The notes: a model not told the origin generated them from the letters alone. 64,000 nucleotides of DNA from a bacterium (GCA_016703265.1 JADJCK010000006.1:186001-250000), one strand, 5' to 3'; counted from the stretch's first letter, positions 43,471 through 52,170 are shown. Numbers and translations are program-made.

Positions 43471-44613
43471 ATGCGATTCCTGGAACCGACAATCGCTCCA
43501 GCACGACGCACACACTCGATTGCCCGCGTGGTGCTGTCGGTTCTCGCGTGCCTGGCCGTCCCCACCTCGCCCGGCGCAGCCACGGCCTTCCACGACGGCG
43601 GCGTCGGCTCCTGCGCCCGCTGTCACGTCATGCACGATGCCGTTCCCGGACAGGTCGCCTTTGACGGACTGCGCCCCCTCCTGCTGGCCGCCTCATCGAC
43701 CGACCTGTGCCTCACATGCCACGGCGACGGCGGGGTCATGGGCCTGAACCCACTGAATCCCCCCCGCGAACTGGGAGCCGGCAATTTCGTCTTCCTGCTC
43801 GAAGACAACCTCAACGACGACGCGACGGCCCCCGCTCCGCGTTTGGCAGGCGAGGCCGCCGGCCACAGCATCGTCTCGCCGGCGCTCGGCCTGGCCGCCG
43901 ACAGCCGCTGGAACCGCGCCCCGGGCGGCACCTTTCCGTCCGCCGCACTCGGCTGCACCAGCTGCCACGACCCGCACGGGAACGCCGGCTTCCGCATGCT
44001 CCACGGCGCCGGCCCCGTCCAGAACGGCACCGGGACTTTCCTCTATCCCACCCCCGTCGCGGTCGGCTTGCCGACCACAGACCCGGCCGCGGTGGAGAGC
44101 CGCACCGCCCACAGCGCCTACATCTCCGGCATGACGCGCTGGTGCGCGAACTGCCACGGGTTCTACCACGATTCCGGTACGGCATCCTTTGAACACCCCG
44201 TCGACGACGTCCTCGACTCCGGCCAACGCCGGCGTTACGAGATGTACGACGGGGATGCGCTCCCGACGGGCGGCACCGCAGCGTCATCGTACCTGCCGGA
44301 AGTGCCCTTCGAGTCCGCCGACGCCAGCATCACCGGCACCGCCGGTCCCGGCGGCAACGGACGCCTCCACTGCCTGACCTGTCACCGCGCCCACGCTTCG
44401 TCTGCACCTGCTTCCGGCCGCTGGGACTTCCATGCCTATCGGCTGGCTGAGGATGGCGTCCCTTCGGGCTCGTGGCCCTTGCCGAATCCGTACACGGATC
44501 CGGGGCAGGGGCAGTTGTGTCGGAAGTGTCATGGGCAGAATCATGATCAGGGGAGGGTGTGCTTGAGCTGCCATCGGCAGTCAGACCCCACCCACCTACC
44601 AGCGTCCCCCTAG
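43471..44613 (+). CDS. Second OmcS-like cytochrome, 7 heme motifs, abutting an insertion sequence
   Basis: 380 residues; signal peptide to about 39 (cleavage ATA-FHD). Seven CxxCH motifs: CARCH, CLTCH, CTSCH, CANCH, CLTCH, CRKCH and CLSCH. The first six align with the neighbouring OmcS-like protein (FHDGGVGSC, CTSCHDPHGN, RWCANCH, CLTCHRAHAS), and the His at mature position 16 is kept (CHVMHD). The last motif is an extra heme in a short tail. The final 40 codons are less GC-rich with unusual codons, and the TAG stop (44611-44613) straddles the left end of the IS element, so the natural C-terminus may have been replaced. It may be a filament paralogue, cap or minor subunit. No strong ribosome-binding site is seen. 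Confidence 0.85.
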   Translation: MRFLEPTIAPARRTHSIARVVLSVLACLAVPTSPGAATAFHDGGVGSCARCHVMHDAVPGQVAFDGLRPLLLAASSTDLCLTCHGDGGVMGLNPLNPPRELGAGNFVFLLEDNLNDDATAPAPRLAGEAAGHSIVSPALGLAADSRWNRAPGGTFPSAALGCTSCHDPHGNAGFRMLHGAGPVQNGTGTFLYPTPVAVGLPTTDPAAVESRTAHSAYISGMTRWCANCHGFYHDSGTASFEHPVDDVLDSGQRRRYEMYDGDALPTGGTAASSYLPEVPFESADASITGTAGPGGNGRLHCLTCHRAHASSAPASGRWDFHAYRLAEDGVPSGSWPLPNPYTDPGQGQLCRKCHGQNHDQGRVCLSCHRQSDPTHLPASP

Positions 44614-44639
44614 TTGTGCCGCCGAAATCGTGTCCGGCC
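44613..44639 (+). repeat. Left terminal inverted repeat of the insertion sequence
   Basis: GTTGTGCCGCCGAAATCGTG and the next 7 bases (TCCGGCC). It differs from the complement of the right repeat at positions 11, 14 and 17 only. Confidence 0.85.
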
Positions 44640-44661
44640 CGGTTGATGCCCCAGGCCTGAC

Positions 44662-45763
44662 ATGAACACCAACGCCAGCTACTTCGACCCGCCCCACTGC
44701 CCCAACCCCAACTGCCATTTCCACAAAGGGTTGCGCCAGGGATGGCGTTTCAAGCGCATTGGCTACCACTGGAGTCACTGCCAGCGAAAGCGTATCCCCA
44801 GGTTCCTCTGCCAGTGCTGCCGACGCTCCTTCAGCTCCCAGACTTTCGCGACAACCTACTGGCTCAAGAGGCCGGAAGTCCTGGGCCAGCTCGTCATGAA
44901 GACCGTCGGCTGCATGGCCAACCGCCAGATCGCCCGTGAACTGCGGGTCGCACCTTCCACCATTGACCGCCAGCTGGCGCGGCTCGGCCGCCATTGTCTG
45001 CTTTACCACTCGCAGCAGATGCGGGACGCAAAGCCGGCTTCCACAGTCGCCATCGATGGCTTCGTTACTTTCGAGCATTCCCATTTCTGGCCCTTTCACC
45101 ACCACCCGGCTGTCGAGCCCGAGTCCGACTTCATCGTCTACTTCACCGACAGCGAGGTGCGCCGCTCAGGCACCATGACCGATGCCCAGAAGCGCAAGCG
45201 CGAGCGCCTCGAGCAGCAGTACGGACGGCCTGACCCCAAGGCGGTGTTGAAGGATGTCACTCATTTGCTCGAGGTTGTCGTCGGTCGGCAGAAGCGGTTG
45301 ACGGTGCTGAGCGACGATCATCAGGCGTATCCAAGGGCGATCCGGCAGTTGCCGTGCGAAGTGACGCACCTTGTGACGTCGAGCAAGGAGCGGCGGGATG
45401 CGCGCAATCGCCTATTCCCGGTGAACTTGGCGGATATGCTGTTGCGGCACAGCAGCGCCAATCACAAGCGGGAGACGATTGCTTGGTCGAAGCGGCGGCA
45501 GGCGAGCGCAGAGCGGCTGGCGGTGTTCCTGGTGTGGCGCAACTACATGAAGGGTCGGAAGGAGAAGGTCCGCGGGCAGTCCGACGCCTGCCCAGACGCG
45601 GAACATGCGGGTGGATCGGTTGGAGATTGCGGAGTTGCTGGAGATTCGGCTTTTCGCGAGTCGGATCACACTGCCGGGACGTTGGCTGGAGTACTACGGG
45701 CGGCGGGTGCGCACGCGGGTGTTGGAGCGGCAGACGGTGCATGACCTGAAGTACGCATACTAG
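44662..45763 (+). pseudogene. Transposase (zinc-ribbon, DDE type), frameshifted near its 3' end
   Basis: The N-terminus has a zinc-binding CPNPNCHFH and a CxxC near residue 50 (CQCCRRSF), then a helix-turn-helix (NRQIARELRVAPSTIDRQLARLG). Candidate catalytic acids are in VAIDGFVTFEH, VLSDDHQAYP and the late helix with FLVWRNYMKGR. After KEKVRG the frame goes wrong: dropping one base near 45577 gives SPTPAQTRNMRVDRLEIAELLE and continues to LKYAY with a TAG at 45761-45763, a coherent C-terminus. Left uncorrected, the frame runs through low-complexity sequence to 45744. Corrected length 366. Whether this is true decay or a base-call error is not decidable here. Confidence 0.8.
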
Positions 45764-45801
45764 AGACCGGAAAGAGAACCGGCCGCGCCATTGCCTGACG
45801 C

Positions 45802-45828
45802 GGCCGGACACAATCTCCGCGGCACAAC
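45802..45828 (-). repeat. Right terminal inverted repeat of the insertion sequence
   Basis: Complement reads GTTGTGCCGCGGAGATTGTG then TCCGGCC, 24 of 27 identical with the left repeat. It ends 5 bases before the last base of the secF stop codon. Confidence 0.85.
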
Positions 45829-45833
45829 CCACC

Positions 45834-46769
45834 CTACATTTCGGGAGCGGCACGTTTGGCGTCGGAGGCTTGACGTTCATACCACCAGACCAAAACCGGA
45901 CTAGCAATAAAGATCGAACTGTAAGTACCCACAAACACGCCAAAACTCAGCGCAAACGCGAAGTCCCTGATCACCGGACCACCCATCGCCCACAGCACCA
46001 CCGCCACGGTCATCGTCGTCGCCGACGTCAGGATGGTGCGGCTGAGCGTCTCGTTGATCGACCGGTTGATCACGTCGCGATAGCTCTCGCGGCGCCGCAG
46101 CTTCATGTTCTCACGGATCCGGTCGAAGACCACGATCGTGTCGTTGATGGAGTAACCGACGATCGTCAGCAGCGCCGCAACGATCTGCAGGCTGATCTCC
46201 AGGTTCAGAAGCGAGAAGACGCCGAGGGTCAGGGTCACGTCGTGGACCAGCGCCAGGATGGCGGCGAAGCCGTAGCGCAGCACGAACCGGAACCAGACGT
46301 AGATGATGATGCCGAACAGGCCGGCGATGATCGAGTTGACGGCCGCGGTGCGCAGCTCGCTGCCGATCTTCGGGCCCACCGACTCCACGCGCCGCAGCTC
46401 GACACCGGCGCTGGGGAAGGCACTGCGCAGGTCGCCCAGCAGCTTCTGGGCGGTATCGGCCGCCTCGACGCCGCTGGCGCCCTTCGTGGCCGGCACGGTG
46501 ATGAGGAATTCGTCGGCGGCGCCGAACTCGGTCACCTGCGCGCCGGGGTAGCCGCGGGTCTCGAGGCCGCTGCGCACCTGGCTGATGCCGGGCGTTGTCG
46601 CGAACTTCACCTGCACAACCGAACCGCCGGTGAAATCGATGCTCAGGCGCGGCCCGCCGTGGATCAGCATGAGCACGATGCTCACGATGACCAGGGCGGC
46701 CGACAGCGAGAAGCACAGCTTCATCGAACCGGTGAAGTTGTAGTTGGCGTTCCTGAAGAATTGCAGCAT
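45834..46769 (-). CDS. secF: Protein translocase subunit SecF
   Basis: 311 residues, six membrane helices with one large periplasmic loop after the first (about 50 to 140). Signatures: IDFTGGSVVQVKF at the start of the loop, GYSINDTIVVFDRIREN, and TILTSATTMTVAVVLWAMGG. With SecD and YajC it uses the proton-motive force to help SecYEG release exported proteins, which this envelope-rich genome will need. The start is set at the ATG at 46769 (MLQFFRNANYNF); earlier codons do not look like SecF. secD lies 80 bases upstream on the same strand. The gene ends only 5 bases from an insertion sequence, which seems not to have damaged it. Confidence 0.96.
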   Translation of the reverse strand: MLQFFRNANYNFTGSMKLCFSLSAALVIVSIVLMLIHGGPRLSIDFTGGSVVQVKFATTPGISQVRSGLETRGYPGAQVTEFGAADEFLITVPATKGASGVEAADTAQKLLGDLRSAFPSAGVELRRVESVGPKIGSELRTAAVNSIIAGLFGIIIYVWFRFVLRYGFAAILALVHDVTLTLGVFSLLNLEISLQIVAALLTIVGYSINDTIVVFDRIRENMKLRRRESYRDVINRSINETLSRTILTSATTMTVAVVLWAMGGPVIRDFAFALSFGVFVGTYSSIFIASPVLVWWYERQASDAKRAAPEM

Positions 46770-46849
46770 TTCCGTCTTGGCCTTTCCCGGGTCGGTGCCC
46801 GGCGTCTGTCGTGCCCTCACGGGCACCTGGACCGCGCCGCGCGCGGTCT

Positions 46850-48463
46850 TCAGATGCTGAGCTTCTGCTTACCCTTGCCCTGCGTGACAACGTCCATGAT
46901 CGCGTGGGTCATGACCAGCGCGGTGAACATGCTCGTCAGGATGCCGATGCACATCGTCACGGCGAAGCCCTTGACCGGCCCGGTGCCGAACCACAGCAGC
47001 ACGCCGCCGGCGATCAGGGTCGTCACGTTCGAGTCGATGATCGTGCGCGTCGCGTTCTGGTAGCCGGCCTGCACCGCGGCACGGATCGTCTTGTCCTTGC
47101 GCAATTCCTCGCGGATGCGCTCGTTGATCAGCACGTTGGCGTCCACAGCCATACCCACCGTGAGCGCGACGCCGGCCAGGCCCGGCAACGTCAGGACCAG
47201 GTCGAACTGGGCCAGCACCGCCAACAGGATCAGGATGTTCGCCGTCAAGGCAACGACCGCGACAACCCCGCTCAACCGGTAATAGACAAGCATGAACACG
47301 ACGACCAGGAGCGCTCCCCACATCGAGGCGTTGACGCCCATGCGGATCGAGTCCGAACCCAGGCTCGGGCCCACGGTGCGCTCTTCGGCGATCGTGATGT
47401 CGGTGGGCAGCGCACCGGCGCGCAGCAGCAGGGCCAGGTCGTTGGCCTCGGCGTTGGTGAAGTTGCCGGTGATGGAGCCCGTGCTGGTGATGCGCGACTG
47501 GATCACCGGGGCCGACGAGATGCGGCCGTCCAGCGAGATGGCCAGGAAGCGGCCCACGTTCTCGCCCGTAGCGCGGCCGAATTCGCGGGCGCCGCGGTTG
47601 TTCAGCGTAAACGTGACTTGCCAGAGGCCCGGGCGTTCGTTGTCGGCGGAGCTCAAGGCATCGGTCAGCTGGTCGCCGCTGATGATCGGCGCGGCGTCGA
47701 CGAGGTAGAGCGGGCGCAGCGAGGTGGCGCCGCCGACGTTCATCGGGTCCATGCCGAACTGGAACTCCATGCCGCGCAGGCGGGCCGCCGTGCGCGGGTC
47801 ATCGAGCATCGCCTGGACGCGGTCGACGTTCTCCTCGGCCACGAACAGCGGCGTGCTCGTGATGCCGGCCTGCGTCATGACCAGGCCGCTGAACGGATGG
47901 TCGCGCAGGAACTGGTCCTGGTCGGGCACCAGCGCGGTGTCGCCGGGCGCGGCAGCCGGGGTGGTCACCGTACCGGCGAAGGCCTGGTCGAGGCGCGTCA
48001 GGGCGTCCTGCAGGTCGTCGGGCTGCCGCACGAGCCGGAACTCGAGGCGGGCCGTCTTGCCGATCAGGCCCTTGGCGCGCTCGGGGTCCTGCAGCCCGGG
48101 CAGCTTGACCACGATCCGGTTCGAACCGAAGGTCGTGATCTCGGGCTCGGAGACGCCGAACTTGTCGATGCGGTTGTAGAGGATCTCCTTGACCCGCTGC
48201 AGGGCATCGGCGGCCTGGCCGGAGTCCATGTTCGTCTGATCGACCTCGAGTACGAGGTACATGCCGCCCTTGAGGTCGAGGCCGCGGCGGATCGCCTTGG
48301 CGTCGATCGCCTCGATCTCGGCCAGGCGTGTCGGGTTGGCCTTGGCGGCCTCCCGCTCCGCGTGGGAGATCGACAGGGACTTGAAGGTCGGCAGCAGGCC
48401 GTAGATCGCCAGCAGGACGGCGACGGCGCTCAGCCCTGCCCGGATCTGCAGGGAACGGTTCAT
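46850..48463 (-). CDS. secD: Protein translocase subunit SecD
   Basis: 537 residues. First membrane helix at about 8 to 25, then the periplasmic P1 region with DLKGGMYLVLEVD and later FTLNNRGAREFGRATGENVGR, then five C-terminal helices with GMAVDANVLINERIREEL and TTLIAGGVLLWFGTGPVKGFAV. All are standard SecD features. The ATG at 48463 has GGGAG 8 bases upstream. It works with SecF, the next gene. Three tandem 18-bp palindromic units lie 55 to 108 bases upstream of the start and may control the pair. Confidence 0.97.
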   Translation of the reverse strand: MNRSLQIRAGLSAVAVLLAIYGLLPTFKSLSISHAEREAAKANPTRLAEIEAIDAKAIRRGLDLKGGMYLVLEVDQTNMDSGQAADALQRVKEILYNRIDKFGVSEPEITTFGSNRIVVKLPGLQDPERAKGLIGKTARLEFRLVRQPDDLQDALTRLDQAFAGTVTTPAAAPGDTALVPDQDQFLRDHPFSGLVMTQAGITSTPLFVAEENVDRVQAMLDDPRTAARLRGMEFQFGMDPMNVGGATSLRPLYLVDAAPIISGDQLTDALSSADNERPGLWQVTFTLNNRGAREFGRATGENVGRFLAISLDGRISSAPVIQSRITSTGSITGNFTNAEANDLALLLRAGALPTDITIAEERTVGPSLGSDSIRMGVNASMWGALLVVVFMLVYYRLSGVVAVVALTANILILLAVLAQFDLVLTLPGLAGVALTVGMAVDANVLINERIREELRKDKTIRAAVQAGYQNATRTIIDSNVTTLIAGGVLLWFGTGPVKGFAVTMCIGILTSMFTALVMTHAIMDVVTQGKGKQKLSI

Positions 48464-48517
48464 CTTGGCACTCCCAGGAACGACTGACCCAGCATCCGAG
48501 ACCGGACGCCACTGACC

Positions 48518-48571
48518 GGCCGGATGCCCCATCCTGACCGGATGTCACATTCTGGCCGGATGTCACATCCA
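48518..48571 (-). repeat. Three tandem 18-bp units with inner palindrome upstream of secD
   Basis: On the plus strand: ggccggatgccccatcct, gaccggatgtcacattct, ggccggatgtcacatcc. Two units contain the palindrome GGATGTGACATCC or a one-base variant (minus strand); the third is degenerate. The spacing puts each on nearly the same DNA face every two turns, as expected for operator arrays. No known regulator motif is recognised. Confidence 0.5.
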
Positions 48572-48744
48572 ACCGTGGCGGCAACAAAAAAATGACGCCG
48601 GAAACAGGCACGCCTCAGGCAACGCGCCCGGCCACGACCCGCGGCGGGCCCCAAATCGACCAGGCGCGCAAAGGCAGTCCACCGCAAACAGCGCCTGCCA
48701 TGATAGCACACGGGGGCTGCGGAATCCAGAAATTCAGGCAGGGC

Positions 48745-49866
48745 TCAGACTTCGCGCAACCGGTAGTCACGGCTGCCCAGGCCGGCGGCTTCCGCGCATT
48801 CGAGCAGCAGGCCGGGCGGCTGGGCATAGCCGCTCCACTGGTCCAGGGGGGCGCCCAGGCGCTCGGAAAGCAGGTCGAAGGCGGCGGCGTCGGCCGCCAC
48901 CGGGTCACGCGAGGCCAGGATGCCGATGCCGGCCGGCGGCAGCCGACGGCGCGCCTTGCCGGCCGCTCCGTGGGTTTCCAGGTGGACAAGGAAGTTGAGG
49001 CACAGCAGGGGCCGCCCTGGGCCGCGGCCCAGCAGTCCGGCCGTCCCGATCGCAGCGCCCGCCACCGCGTCCCGGAACGTCGCCACGCCGACGGCGGCTT
49101 CCGGGGCGATTCCGGCCATGAAGCACACCCCCATGCACTCGCCGCAGCCGGTGCAGTGGCGGTGGTCGATGGTGGCGCGCCCCCCGCGGATGACGATGGC
49201 GTCGTAGAGGCAGACGTCCAGGCAGCTGCCGCAGCCGGCACACAGGGGCGTATCCACCTGGGGGCGAATACCCCGGTGCAGCGCCAGCTTGGCTTCGCGG
49301 GTGGACAGATCGAGTCCCAGGGCCGCCACCGAGGCCGTCACCCCGAGATGGGGATGCGGGCGCAATGGGCTCAGTACGGCCAGGCCCCCCGCTCCGGCCA
49401 GGATGCCGACCGACGACGCGCCGGGCCACGGCTCCCCGGCCCCCGCCCCCGCCAGAGGAGTCGCGTCCACCTGGGCGTCCGGGTCGTCACCCACCTTGAA
49501 AGCGAGCCCGGCGGCGCCGGCGGCGCCAAAGCCCTTGGCCCGCGCGACGTCCCGCAGGCCCGCGGCGGTGTCGATTCCACGCGTCGCGATCGAGGGACTG
49601 TCGGTGGCGAAGATCCAGGGCGGAAGCGCGGCAGCGCCGGTCCCGGCCAGGGTCGCGCCCACTTCGCGGGCCCAGGCAGGTGGCACGGGAGCCGGCCGAC
49701 CGGGCGCCCCCAGCGGCAGTTGCAGGGGCCACGCCGCCCCGCGGGCGGCGGCTCCCTCGAAGCCGAGCGCCACGACCAGGCGGCGCAGGCCGGGGCGAAC
49801 GTCAGGCGGCGCCAGGTCGGTGGGCGCGCCCGCCGGCAGTGGCCAGAAAAGGACTTCAGCGGGCAT
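48745..49866 (-). CDS. DUF362-family protein with two [4Fe-4S] clusters
   Basis: 373 residues. An N-terminal DUF362-like region (about 1 to 220) is followed by a bacterial ferredoxin pair, CAGCGSCLDVC and CTGCGECMGVC, each with a CxxCxxCxxxC pattern. The tail (GILASRDPVAADAAAFDLL) is the usual DUF362 ending. Proteins of this class are cytoplasmic iron-sulfur proteins of unknown function. The ATG at 49866 has GGAGG 6 bases upstream and overlaps the end of the deacetylase gene by 11 bases, so the two are coupled. A link to the cytochrome system is possible but not shown. Confidence 0.85.
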   Translation of the reverse strand: MPAEVLFWPLPAGAPTDLAPPDVRPGLRRLVVALGFEGAAARGAAWPLQLPLGAPGRPAPVPPAWAREVGATLAGTGAAALPPWIFATDSPSIATRGIDTAAGLRDVARAKGFGAAGAAGLAFKVGDDPDAQVDATPLAGAGAGEPWPGASSVGILAGAGGLAVLSPLRPHPHLGVTASVAALGLDLSTREAKLALHRGIRPQVDTPLCAGCGSCLDVCLYDAIVIRGGRATIDHRHCTGCGECMGVCFMAGIAPEAAVGVATFRDAVAGAAIGTAGLLGRGPGRPLLCLNFLVHLETHGAAGKARRRLPPAGIGILASRDPVAADAAAFDLLSERLGAPLDQWSGYAQPPGLLLECAEAAGLGSRDYRLREV

Positions 49867-51250
49867 GCGCCGCCTCCGGTTCGCGCGCCGCGATGTGCGG
49901 ACGCAGGGCCAGCAGTTCGGAAACGGTGACGAAGCGCACGCCTGCAGCCATGTAGTCCGGCAACTCGCGCGCCAGCACGGCAGCCGTCGCCGCGTGTGGA
50001 TGGCCGATGCCGATGGCCTGCCCCGACGCCCGGGCCACGCCCACCAGTTCGGCCAGCCTGGCACTGATGGCCGCCTCGTCCAGATGGTCGACATCCAGGA
50101 AGAGCCGGTTGCGCAGCACAGGCAGGCCGGCGGCGCGGGCCTCGCGCCAGGCGACCGAATGCGGCGTCGTCAGGCTGTCCAGGAAGAGAAGCCCGCGCTC
50201 ACCCAGTGCAGCCATCAATGTCGCCATCAACGCCGGGTCGGCGGTGGCCGCGCTGCCCATGTGGTTGTTGACGCCGCGGGCGCCCGGCACCGAAGCCAGG
50301 GCCGTCTCCAGGCGCAGGATGACCTCGGCGGGGTCGAGTCCGACCAGCAGCGCGCCGGGTCCCGGATTGGTGGCGGGATAGTCGAGGGGCTGCATCGGCA
50401 GGTGCAGGAGGACATCGCGCGGCGCCGTCGCCGGCGCCGGGTCGACCGCCACCTCGACCACACAGCCGGCGGCCAGCCTTTCCGGCCGCTGCACGTCGCT
50501 TCCCGCAGTGACCGGCGCCGTCGGCGTGGCCATCGCCGCCACGGCACGCGACTGCGGCAGTCCCGGCAGCACTGCCAACGTCAGTGGCACCGGCAGCGCC
50601 AGGATCCCGGCGACCGGGCCGTCCAGGCGCTGGCCGCAATCATCGATCACCAGGGCCACCAGCACGGTGTCGCTGCCGGCGTCGGTCACCCCGGAAGTGG
50701 CGGCCTGTTCGGGCTGTGCCCACCGCACCTGGCCGGCAAAACCCGCGGGCAGCAGCACCAGCGTGTGGGTGGGGCGGCCCGGACCGCCCACGTCCAGGCG
50801 CCAGGCCTGCCCTGCCAGGGGCTGTTGCCAGAGCACCGCAGCCCCCGCGGCCGCCAGGGGGCCGCGCAGGCTGTCGGCGACGGCCTGCACGGGCCAGTCG
50901 GCGCGCCACTCCAGACAACGGCAGGCGATCACGGCGCCGGCGCCGGCGCCGGCTGCGGCCAGGGGCCACTGTGCGTTCGCGCCAGGCGCGGCGCCAGGCA
51001 CGGTCCACCGGGCCAGCGACGGCGCCAGGGCGCGTTCGACCGCCTGCGGGGTGATCCTTGGTTCCGGCTGCGACCCGCCGCGGGCGTTCGCGCCTTCGCG
51101 CCTGTCGCCCGTGTCGGACGAGCAGGCTGCCAGGCAGGCCACGGCCAGCAGCCCGAGGGCCGGACGCCATGCCAGCCGCCGGCCGGCGCCCGGGCAACGG
51201 CCGCCGGACACGGCTTGCGCATGGCTGTGGCGGCTCGGCAATGGCGGCAC
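49856..51250 (-). CDS. Divergent polysaccharide deacetylase family lipoprotein
   Basis: About 464 residues. A lipobox (LLAVACLAAC) precedes a low-complexity linker; the C-terminal half (about 225 to 460) is a divergent polysaccharide deacetylase domain (DUF610/YibQ type). It shows VALVIDDCGQRLDG (the Asp-Asp metal pair), LAVLPGLPQSR, LHLPMQPLDYPATNPGPGAL, GVNNHMGSAATAD and IGIGHPH. YibQ-like proteins act in the periplasm with EnvC-type systems, and the family probably trims glycan. The start is uncertain; the GTG at 51250 has GGAG 5 bases upstream and is followed by an acceptable signal peptide. It overlaps the DUF362 gene downstream. Confidence 0.82.
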   Translation of the reverse strand: MPPLPSRHSHAQAVSGGRCPGAGRRLAWRPALGLLAVACLAACSSDTGDRREGANARGGSQPEPRITPQAVERALAPSLARWTVPGAAPGANAQWPLAAAGAGAGAVIACRCLEWRADWPVQAVADSLRGPLAAAGAAVLWQQPLAGQAWRLDVGGPGRPTHTLVLLPAGFAGQVRWAQPEQAATSGVTDAGSDTVLVALVIDDCGQRLDGPVAGILALPVPLTLAVLPGLPQSRAVAAMATPTAPVTAGSDVQRPERLAAGCVVEVAVDPAPATAPRDVLLHLPMQPLDYPATNPGPGALLVGLDPAEVILRLETALASVPGARGVNNHMGSAATADPALMATLMAALGERGLLFLDSLTTPHSVAWREARAAGLPVLRNRLFLDVDHLDEAAISARLAELVGVARASGQAIGIGHPHAATAAVLARELPDYMAAGVRFVTVSELLALRPHIAAREPEAAHAR

Positions 51251-51388
51251 AAAGACTCCAGGCTGGCGGGTGCATGCGGTAGCGTCCGGGCGGCATGGTA
51301 CGCCACGAAATGCCGGCTGGCCAGTTCCGGCGGAACGGTGCCCTGCGACAGGCCGCATCCCCGCGGCGGTGAAGTGCAGCCAAAAGCA

Positions 51389-51412
51389 AAGGGGAGCCAC
51401 CGGGCTCCCCTT
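51389..51412 (-). terminator. Intrinsic terminator of the ftsE-to-lipoprotein operon
   Basis: Perfect 10-bp stem AAGGGGAGCC / GGCTCCCCTT with a 4-base loop, followed on the minus strand by TGCTTTTGG. It lies 54 bases past the stop of the last lipoprotein gene. Confidence 0.88.
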
Positions 51413-51465
51413 GTCTTCGCCTCGCGGCAGCGGGCGTGCGCCCATCCGCCGGAACCTGCCCGGAC

Positions 51466-52077
51466 CTACTGGTCCTGGGTCAAGTCCATCTGGCCGAGCA
51501 TCTGGTAGTACGGCTTGGTCAGGCCGCCGACCAGCGAGTCGCGGTGCGTCACGTAGAACTTGATCGTGCCCTGCACCTTCAGCGTCGAGTACAGGCCGCC
51601 ACGTTCGAACAGGAAGACCACGTCGTAGAGCGCCGTTTCGGCGTTCGGGATGCGGTCATTGGCCGGCGACAGGCCCCAGGTGCCCTGGCGCGCAAACGTC
51701 TGGAACGAAATCTCCTGCACGCCCGGGACCAGCGTGCCCAGCGGGTCGGTCACGTCGGCCTTCGAGAACATGCGCTCGTGGATGCGGAGTTCCTCCGAAA
51801 GGTCGAGCGTCTCGCCGACATCCGGGAACTGTGACACGGTGCTCGGCTGCAGGATCGTGATGTAATCGGGGTGGACCAGCTTCCGGAAATCATCGAAAAC
51901 CATGGTCTCGTAGACCGTCTGGAAGTTGGCCATGAGCTTGTCGGCGGTGTCGGGGAACGGCAGCCCCCCGCCGTTCACCGGCGGCTTCGGGTCGGGTTCC
52001 GGAGAGAAGATGCAGCCGCCGGCGGCCGTCAACGACAGGGCCACCACAAGCAGCAGCAAGTTCTTCATTTTCAGCAT
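51466..52077 (-). CDS. Lipoprotein, NTF2-like, unknown function
   Basis: 203 residues from the ATG at 52077, which has GGAGGACAAC upstream. Signal peptide with a lipobox (LTAAGGC), a Pro-rich linker, then an alpha-plus-beta domain beginning TADKLMANFQTVYETMVFDDFRKLVHPDYITIL, which looks like an NTF2/SnoaL-type fold. It is a distant paralogue of the lipoprotein encoded just upstream (TWDNLETSLEA). The two follow an outer-membrane barrel gene and may form an outer-membrane complex with it. It has its own possible promoter and a leader hairpin (TCGGGGG-atgaa-CCCCCGA, 52148-52166). It is the last gene before the terminator. Confidence 0.75.
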   Translation of the reverse strand: MLKMKNLLLLVVALSLTAAGGCIFSPEPDPKPPVNGGGLPFPDTADKLMANFQTVYETMVFDDFRKLVHPDYITILQPSTVSQFPDVGETLDLSEELRIHERMFSKADVTDPLGTLVPGVQEISFQTFARQGTWGLSPANDRIPNAETALYDVVFLFERGGLYSTLKVQGTIKFYVTHRDSLVGGLTKPYYQMLGQMDLTQDQ

Positions 52078-52170
52078 GTTGTCCTCCACGTGACCTGGGC
52101 TCCCCCGGGGTGACAGGGTGTTTTCAGGAGAAGAAGCCCGCGTTTCCTCGGGGGTTCATCCCCCGATTTT

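Larger units (their letters stand above)
44613..45828 (+). mobile_element. Insertion sequence of about 1.2 kb with 27-bp terminal inverted repeats
   Basis: A single transposase gene flanked by inverted repeats at 44613-44639 and 45802-45828 that match at 24 of 27 positions. The left end touches the stop codon of the second OmcS-like gene and the right end lies 5 bases from the secF stop. CCCTA occurs just outside the left end and 3 bases outside the right end; it could be a target duplication, but the offset makes that uncertain. The family is not settled: the zinc-ribbon N-terminus and DDE-like residues recall IS1/IS1595-type elements. Confidence 0.82.

Noticed and set aside
44613..45836. 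CCCTA direct repeats as a firm target-site duplication of the insertion sequence
   Set aside because: The right copy starts 3 bases beyond the inverted repeat, so the duplication is not clean.
48745..49866. The two-cluster ferredoxin-like protein as part of the cytochrome electron chain
   Set aside because: It is on the other strand, 4 kb away, coupled to a polysaccharide deacetylase gene, and DUF362 proteins are widespread in unrelated contexts.
52148..52166. Perfect hairpin followed by TTTT on the plus strand read as a terminator
   Set aside because: No plus-strand gene ends there; on the transcribed strand there is no T tail, so it is more likely a leader hairpin of the lipoprotein gene.
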